From Candidatus Rokuibacteriota bacterium (GTDB taxonomy: Bacteria; Methylomirabilota; Methylomirabilia; Rokubacteriales; CSP1-6): 32,377 bases of DNA. The position numbers and the translations under genes are program-made. A model generated the notes under the pieces. It made no database searches. It was given only the letters and a program-made list of their open reading frames with translations, and was not told the DNA's origin. The stretch covers positions 1 to 32,377 of the forward strand of contig JACPSW010000005.1 in NCBI GenBank assembly GCA_016193045.1, read 5' to 3'. Of the stretch, positions 27,588-32,377 are shown one piece after another. Each line of letters opens with the position of its first letter. Within the stretch, counting starts at the first letter, position 1.

Positions 27588-29816
27588 TCAGACCTCCGCG
27601 ACGCCGGCCCGATCCACGGACACGCGGGTGAGCTCCTCCAAGAGGAGCCCGGCCCACCGGTAGATGTTGCGCTCCCGGACGATCTGCTTCATCCGGCGCA
27701 TGCGGAGGGCCCGCTCGTCTGGCGGCATCTCCACGGCGAGGCGCATGGCCTCCGCCATTTCGTCGATATGGTAGGGATTGACCTGGAGCGCGTCCACCAG
27801 CTCGCGCGCCGCCCCGGTGAAACGGCTGAGGATCAGCACGCCCCGGTCCTCCTCGACTGCTGACACGTACTCCTTGGCCACCAGATTCATCCCATCGTGG
27901 ATGGAGGTGACCATGCAGAAATCGGCGTGCCGGTAGTAGGGCCGGATCTCCTTGTGGCTGTGCTGGCCGCGGAGATAGACGATCGGCTTCCACCGCTTGG
28001 TCTGGAGCTTCCAGTTGATTTCCTCCACGACCCGGTCTGCCTCTTCATCCAGGTCCTGGTACCGCTTGATGTGGCTCCGGCTCGGCGCCGCCAGCTCCAC
28101 GAACACCAGCCGCTGGCGGTACTCCGGGTATCGCTCGAAGAAGCGTTCGATAGCCCGGAAGCGTTCGAGGATCCCCTTCGTGTAGTCGATCCGGTCCACG
28201 CCCACCCCCAGCAGCGCCACCGACCCACCCAGCTCCCTCAGGAGCTCCTCCCGCGAGATCCCGAGGTCCCCCGGATCGCCTTCGGGAGCCACGCTGATGG
28301 GGAGCGGCTTCACATAGGTCGTGTGGCGCCCGCGCACCACCCCGAAGCGCTCGCGGTCCACGCGGGCTTCGATGGCCCGTTCCACCGTCTCGAGGAAGTT
28401 GTTGCAGTGGAACTGGATGTGAAACCCGATGAGGTCGGCCCCGAGCATCCCCAGGAGGATCTCCTGCTGCCAGGGGCAGATCCCGAAGGCCTCGGGGTTC
28501 GGCCAGGGGATGTGCCAGAAGAGGGCGATCCGCGCGTCCGGGCGAGTCTCCTTGATGAGCCGCGGGAGAAGGGCGAAGTGGTAGTCCTGAATCAGCACGT
28601 ACGGGCGCTCGGTGTCCCGCATCTCCTCCAGCAGGGCCTCGGCGAACTTTTCGTTGACCCGCTGGTAGGCGGCCCAATCGGAGGCCCGAAACACCGGGCG
28701 GGTGTGGGCGATGTGGCAGAGCGGCCATATCCCCTCGTTGGCAAACCCGTAGTAGTAGCCGTCCTCCTCCTCTTTCGTCAGCCACACCCGCCTCAGCGTG
28801 TAGGCGGGTTGCTCGGGGGGGACTCCCACTTTGTCGTGGGCGTTGACGGTCTCCTGGTCGGCGTCGCCGCTGCCCTGCGCGATCCACAGGCCGCCGCAGG
28901 CGCGCATGATCGGCTCGATGGCCGTGACGAGCCCGCTGGCGGGCGCGCTCGCTTCGATCTTGTTCCCTCGCCACTGGTGGATGAGGGGCTCGCGGTTGCT
29001 GACCACGAACAGCGGCGTGTCGTTCAGCTGGCTCCGGACGAACTGCTTGAGACGCTCCTCCGTCCAGAGCGCTTCGCCCTCGAGGCGGAGGAGGGCCTCG
29101 CGTTCCGCCGCCGCTTTGGCATCGTCCAGGCTCTTGGCCAGCTCGCTGAACTCCGACGCCAGGGATCCGAAGAACCGGCCCGACACCGGAGGCGGCGTCG
29201 CCTTGCCCGCTCTCACCTGCCGGGCCCATTCGGCCATCCGCGTCATCGGGTGGGTGATGCTCCATTTCACGACGAGGAGCGTCAGCAACGAGACCACGCT
29301 GGCAAGGATCAGGAGCCGGACCGTGTTCTGCTGCAGCAGGTCGGAGGGGTTGATCTCGATATGGCTGGCGTCCAGGAAGATCACCAGCGCGCCCAGAGGG
29401 GGCCCCTCCCCCTGGAGGGGAACGGCATAGAGGTACGTTTTCTGCCCTGCCAGGGTCTCGATCCCCTTCTGGGCCTCACCCGTCGTGAGGGCCTTGGAGA
29501 TCATGGGAAGGGAGGGAGGGAGGCGGGGGGCCACGTCGGGGGTCGCCACCACGAGCCCGGCGAACTGGTCGTAGATCGCGATACCCCGGCGCGGGCTCCC
29601 GAACTTCTTGATGATCCGCTCGACGCGCGCCGGCGGGCCCCGCTGGATCGCCGGCTCGACGGCCTCCTTGAGCACTTCTCCCGTGAGCCAGGCCCGCCGT
29701 TCCAGGTCGGTCAGGATCTGGTCCCGTTCGGCGTAGATCTGGACCAGGGCGAAGCCGGCGATGATGACCAGCGAGGAGACCCAGATCGCGCCGAGCAGCC
29801 GAAGCACGAGTTTCAC
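27588..29816 (-). CDS. otsA: Membrane sensor (2 TM + HAMP-like) fused to trehalose-6-phosphate synthase OtsA
   Basis: A 742-residue protein from the GTG at 29816 (GAGGGA upstream; an ATG at 29846 is possible). TM1 is about 4-28 (LLGAIWVSSLVIIAGFALV), then a roughly 135-residue extracytoplasmic region (SPRRGIAIYDQFAGLVVATP, YLYAVPLQGEGPPLGALVIF) like a CACHE or CHASE8-type sensor. TM2 is about 166-187, followed by a HAMP-like linker and coiled coil. From about residue 277 it is GT20: TPLFVVSNREPLIHQW, IQDYHFALLPRLI, FWHIPWPNPEAFG, GVDRIDYTKGILERF with the substrate-binding Arg and Lys, and DGMNLVAKEYVSA. It makes trehalose-6-phosphate from UDP-glucose and glucose-6-phosphate. The sensor could tune synthesis to envelope or osmotic state; that is inference. 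Confidence 0.88.
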   Translation of the reverse strand: MKLVLRLLGAIWVSSLVIIAGFALVQIYAERDQILTDLERRAWLTGEVLKEAVEPAIQRGPPARVERIIKKFGSPRRGIAIYDQFAGLVVATPDVAPRLPPSLPMISKALTTGEAQKGIETLAGQKTYLYAVPLQGEGPPLGALVIFLDASHIEINPSDLLQQNTVRLLILASVVSLLTLLVVKWSITHPMTRMAEWARQVRAGKATPPPVSGRFFGSLASEFSELAKSLDDAKAAAEREALLRLEGEALWTEERLKQFVRSQLNDTPLFVVSNREPLIHQWRGNKIEASAPASGLVTAIEPIMRACGGLWIAQGSGDADQETVNAHDKVGVPPEQPAYTLRRVWLTKEEEDGYYYGFANEGIWPLCHIAHTRPVFRASDWAAYQRVNEKFAEALLEEMRDTERPYVLIQDYHFALLPRLIKETRPDARIALFWHIPWPNPEAFGICPWQQEILLGMLGADLIGFHIQFHCNNFLETVERAIEARVDRERFGVVRGRHTTYVKPLPISVAPEGDPGDLGISREELLRELGGSVALLGVGVDRIDYTKGILERFRAIERFFERYPEYRQRLVFVELAAPSRSHIKRYQDLDEEADRVVEEINWKLQTKRWKPIVYLRGQHSHKEIRPYYRHADFCMVTSIHDGMNLVAKEYVSAVEEDRGVLILSRFTGAARELVDALQVNPYHIDEMAEAMRLAVEMPPDERALRMRRMKQIVRERNIYRWAGLLLEELTRVSVDRAGVAEV

Positions 29817-29929
29817 TTGGGAAATCCCTCGCGGGCATTTTACCATGGGCTCGCATCTCCGGGCACTTGCAGTATGGAAAGCTTCCGCGAGAGGATGAGG
29901 GTCGCAGAGTATCGACCAGGAGGGAAGCT

Positions 29930-30004
29930 ATGGCCACGCAGCAACTGGAGGAGCGACAGCGGCGGCAGGAGCTCGAGCGATTGCTGAGTGAGGAGCGGAA
30001 GTAG
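29930..30004 (+). CDS. 24-residue ORF with strong ribosome site
   Basis: MATQQLEERQRRQELERLLS followed by EERK. A highly charged helix. AGGAGG lies 5 nt before the ATG, and the YihY-LapA gene starts 8 nt after the stop, so it may be a leader peptide coupling translation, or a small protein in its own right. Confidence 0.5.
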   Translation: MATQQLEERQRRQELERLLSEERK

Positions 30005-30012
30005 ACCGGAGC

Positions 30013-31206
30013 GTGGTCAGCCGCCGGTTGCTCGACGACCTGCGAGGGGCGGTCCGTCGCTTTCTCGACGAGGAGGGCTTTCTGCTCGCCTCGGCGCTGT
30101 CCTTCGCGTTCCTGCTCTGCCTGCTCCCGTTGACCCTCATTCTGCTGTCCGTCGCCGGGTTCCTGCTGGAGTCCGACGCCGTGGCGGAATACCTCTTCGA
30201 CACCGCCACGCTCCTCTTCCCCGCTTACGGGGCGCAACTGGTGGAGTTCCTGGTCCTGCTCATCAGGGAGCGCGCGGTGACAGGAGTCCTGGGGGCCGCC
30301 GGACTGCTCGTCTTCGCCAGCCAGTTGTTTTCGCTCACCCGGAGTGTCATGAACCGGGCGTTTCGGGCCGGCGTGCGCCGGGGATTGATCCAGGGATTCG
30401 CCTTCGACCTGCTCGCCGTGCTTCTGGCGAGCTCGCTGGCGGTCGGGTTCGCCCTCCTCATCGTGACGATGGTTGCCTTGGGCGACCTCGCGCTCCGGCT
30501 CTCGCCGCTTCCCCTGCCACCGTCGCTCCGGGTGAGGCGGATCGTTGCGCTGCCCGTCATCTATGCGACCGGCCTGGGGCTCCTCTTCGTGGTCTACCGG
30601 GTGTTTCCCAATACGGCGGTGCTGGCGCGCGCCGCGGCTGGCGCGACACTGGTCGTCGCGGTGTTGTGGGAGTCCGCTCGCTGGGCGTTTACGGGGTACG
30701 TGACGGTGTTCGGCGTGTACGGGAAGCTCTACGGCTCCTTCGGGATCGGCATGGCGTCGCTCGTGTGGATCTACTACTCTGCCACCATCTTCGTGTTCGG
30801 CGCGGCGCTCGCGGCGGTCCTGACGGAGCGCGGCCTCGGCCGCGCGGCGGAGGCGCCCGAGGCCCCCGCCGCGGGGGGAGCCCCGCCCGTGCGCGAAGCC
30901 GTTGCCACCCGCGCGGGCCCCGGCCTGATCGGCAAGGCGATCTTCGTCACGATGCTGGCGGCCGCGATCGCCCTCTTCGCGCTCCAGAACAGCGCCCCGG
31001 CGACGATCCGATTCCTGGCTTGGAGGTTCGAGGGCGTGCCGTTGGCGACGCCGATTCTGGTGGCGGCCGCGGTGGGCGTCGTCCTCGTCGGGCCGGCGCT
31101 CTTGATCGGCCGCGCGCGGCTCCACTCCAGGATCCGCGCCCTCGAAGCGCGTCTGGCGGCGCTGGCGGCTCGTCTGGCCGAGCGCCCGCCCGAACGTGGA
31201 GGGTGA
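30013..31206 (+). CDS. YihY/BrkB-family membrane protein fused to a LapA domain
   Basis: A 397-residue protein. Residues 1-275 are YihY/BrkB: ASALSFAFLLCLLPLTLILL, VFASQLFSLTRSVMNRAFR, FPNTAVLARAAAGATLVVA, and YGKLYGSFGIGMASLVWIYY, with about six TM helices. A Pro/Ala-rich linker (about 275-300) leads to a LapA/DUF1049 domain: AIFVTMLAAAIALFALQNSA, PATIRFLAWRFEGVPLATPI, then a second helix and coiled coil RLHSRIRALEARLAALAARL. YihY proteins are of uncertain function (once called RNase BN). The fusion links two envelope families. The GTG is 8 nt after the 24-residue ORF. Confidence 0.85.
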   Translation: MVSRRLLDDLRGAVRRFLDEEGFLLASALSFAFLLCLLPLTLILLSVAGFLLESDAVAEYLFDTATLLFPAYGAQLVEFLVLLIRERAVTGVLGAAGLLVFASQLFSLTRSVMNRAFRAGVRRGLIQGFAFDLLAVLLASSLAVGFALLIVTMVALGDLALRLSPLPLPPSLRVRRIVALPVIYATGLGLLFVVYRVFPNTAVLARAAAGATLVVAVLWESARWAFTGYVTVFGVYGKLYGSFGIGMASLVWIYYSATIFVFGAALAAVLTERGLGRAAEAPEAPAAGGAPPVREAVATRAGPGLIGKAIFVTMLAAAIALFALQNSAPATIRFLAWRFEGVPLATPILVAAAVGVVLVGPALLIGRARLHSRIRALEARLAALAARLAERPPERGG

Positions 31207-31247
31207 GCGGCGCGGTGGGTGGGGCGCTGGCCGCGCGCGCCTGGCCG

Positions 31248-32377
31248 TCAGGCCCCGAACTTGGTCAGGCGCAGCCCGTTGGCGAGGAGGAGGGGCATCA
31301 GATCCTGGGCGGGGAACGTGCCCAGGCTCCCGGCGGCGCAGGCCCGCTCCGTGAACTGGGTCACGGGGTCGGCGCCGCAGTAGGCGCTCCACAGCAGCAC
31401 CGGCACGGGCTGCCAGCCGTGGCCCTTGAGGACGGCGGGGGTGGCGTGGTCGCCGGTGACGGCGAGGACGTCGGGCTTGAGGCTCAGGATCTGGGGAATG
31501 AACGCATCGAGCCGCTCGAGGGCGGCGACCTTGGCGGCGAAGTCCCCGTCCTCTCCGGCCTTGTCGGTGTCCTTGTAGTGGAGGAAGAAGAAGTCGTACG
31601 CCTCCCGGTGCTGGCGGAGCGTGGCGACCTCGTCGGCGAAGGTCGCCCCGGTCTTCAGCACCTCCATCCCCACGAGGCGGGCCAGCCCACGGTACATCGG
31701 GTAGGCGGCGATGGCGGCGGCCTTGACGCCAAACGTCTTCGGGAACGAAGGCAACCGCGGCAGCTGATCGAAGCCGCGGAGGAGGATCATGTTGGCCGGG
31801 GCCTCACCGGCCAGCGTCGTGCGCGCGGCCGCCACGAAGCGGTTCACCAGGCTCGCGGTGCGCCGGGCCGCAGGGGTGAGCGCCTTGGTGGGCAGCGCGG
31901 GGACGCCGACGGCCTGGGGGTCGGTCTCCGTCAGCTTCCCCGAGAGACCCGCTCCCCTCAGGACGAGAACGAAGCGGTGCTCCTTCACGGGCTCCACGAA
32001 GAGCTTCACGCCGGGGAGGCGGATCCCCCGGAGGCGCTGGCAGAGGCTCGTGCAGAGGTCGGTCCCGATGCGGCCCGCCCGCCGGTCGGTGATGCGTCCC
32101 TCCCGGTCCACGGTGCAGAAGTTGCCGCGCGCGGGCACGTCGCCGGCGCGGAGCTCGAAGTCGATGCCCAGCGCCTCCAGCACGCCGCGGCCGACCTGGT
32201 ACCGGAGGGGATCGTAGCCGAAGAGGCCCAGATGCCCCGGACCGCTTCCCGGCGTGATCCCCGGCCCCACGTGCCGCAGGAGGCCGCAGGCCGCGCGCCC
32301 CGCCAGGGCGTGGAGGTTCGGGATCCGCGCCGTCTCCAGCTCCGACTTGCCCGTGTCGGGATGGGGGAGCCCGCCCA
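31248..32377 (-). CDS. apgM: Archaeal-type cofactor-independent phosphoglycerate mutase (N-terminus beyond window)
   Basis: The frame is open through the right window edge: the visible start reads GGLPHPDTGKSELETARIPN, LHALAGRAACG, GLLRHVGPGITPG, so the GTG at 32270 is internal. The catalytic-Ser segment GSGPGHLGLFGYDP, VDREGRITDRRAGRI, LHYKDTDKAGEDGD and AVTGDHATPAVLKGH, holding metal ligands, are typical of the ApgM/AP superfamily. It interconverts 3- and 2-phosphoglycerate in glycolysis and gluconeogenesis. Only about 10-20 N-terminal residues, with the first metal-binding Asp, are missing. The C-terminus is intact. Confidence 0.88.
   Translation of the reverse strand, partial: GGLPHPDTGKSELETARIPNLHALAGRAACGLLRHVGPGITPGSGPGHLGLFGYDPLRYQVGRGVLEALGIDFELRAGDVPARGNFCTVDREGRITDRRAGRIGTDLCTSLCQRLRGIRLPGVKLFVEPVKEHRFVLVLRGAGLSGKLTETDPQAVGVPALPTKALTPAARRTASLVNRFVAAARTTLAGEAPANMILLRGFDQLPRLPSFPKTFGVKAAAIAAYPMYRGLARLVGMEVLKTGATFADEVATLRQHREAYDFFFLHYKDTDKAGEDGDFAAKVAALERLDAFIPQILSLKPDVLAVTGDHATPAVLKGHGWQPVPVLLWSAYCGADPVTQFTERACAAGSLGTFPAQDLMPLLLANGLRLTKFGA

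Noticed and set aside
27571..27993. Longer N-terminus for OtsB
   Set aside because: The open frame is antisense-free but overlaps conserved otsA coding sequence and shows no family similarity; the HAD domain is complete from 27570.

Overview
The window is GC-rich bacterial chromosome with tightly packed genes and frequent GTG starts. The housekeeping content (TilS, HesB/IscA, MoaD-MoaE, HtrA, an NtrC-type regulator, MgtE, OtsAB, TreT) fits an environmental bacterium such as a Methylomirabilota/Rokubacteria-like or deltaproteobacterial lineage. That placement rests on gene content and base composition only, and no rRNA or marker gene is present to settle it. I saw no tRNA, rRNA, CRISPR array or insertion sequence.

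Layout. 1-2.76 kb: the 3' part of an acyl-activating enzyme fused to a PlsC acyltransferase, a DUF2267 protein and a PflX-type radical SAM protein, tightly linked on the plus strand. 2.86-8.57 kb: a sedentary chromosomal integron, visibly less GC-rich than its surroundings. Its integron integrase is dead (internal deletion plus frameshift). Downstream are six recognisable attC sites, each pairing as a folded R''/L''...L'/R' site. Between them lie cassettes for DUF1326, a DUF433/DUF5615 antitoxin-toxin pair, a TusA/DsrE sulfur-relay pair, a small membrane protein, a BrnT/BrnA pair, an unknown protein and an orphan HigA. Both recognisable toxins (DUF5615, BrnT) are broken while their antitoxins are intact. 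The DsrE gene has an in-frame TGA exactly where the family has its first CGAC cysteine. A 10-bp hairpin starts 10 nt downstream, at the distance and with the loop expected of a bacterial SECIS element. It is therefore a candidate selenoprotein carried on an integron cassette, and the main finding of the window.

8.6-13.9 kb: a plus-strand housekeeping run of HesB/IscA, a MoaD-MoaE fusion with an internal GlyGly, TilS, HtrA and a sigma54 activator. 13.9-17.1 kb: a minus-strand SGNH hydrolase, then a plus-strand CBS-pair protein, a ferritin-like diiron protein and a PhnD-like binding protein, with two excellent -35/-10 promoters. 17.1-24.9 kb: a minus-strand series with an alpha/beta hydrolase, a PmtA-like methyltransferase, MgtE with a LapA-domain protein, a DHH phosphoesterase, a coiled-coil protein, an aspartase/fumarase-family lyase and several small unknown proteins.

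24.9-31.2 kb: a trehalose and stress island. DUF5752 and TreT run on the plus strand and converge on OtsB and OtsA on the minus strand. OtsA carries an N-terminal two-TM, HAMP-like sensor module, so trehalose-6-phosphate synthesis appears tied to the membrane. Divergent from OtsA are a 24-residue ORF and a YihY/BrkB protein fused to a LapA domain. The window ends inside an archaeal-type cofactor-independent phosphoglycerate mutase.
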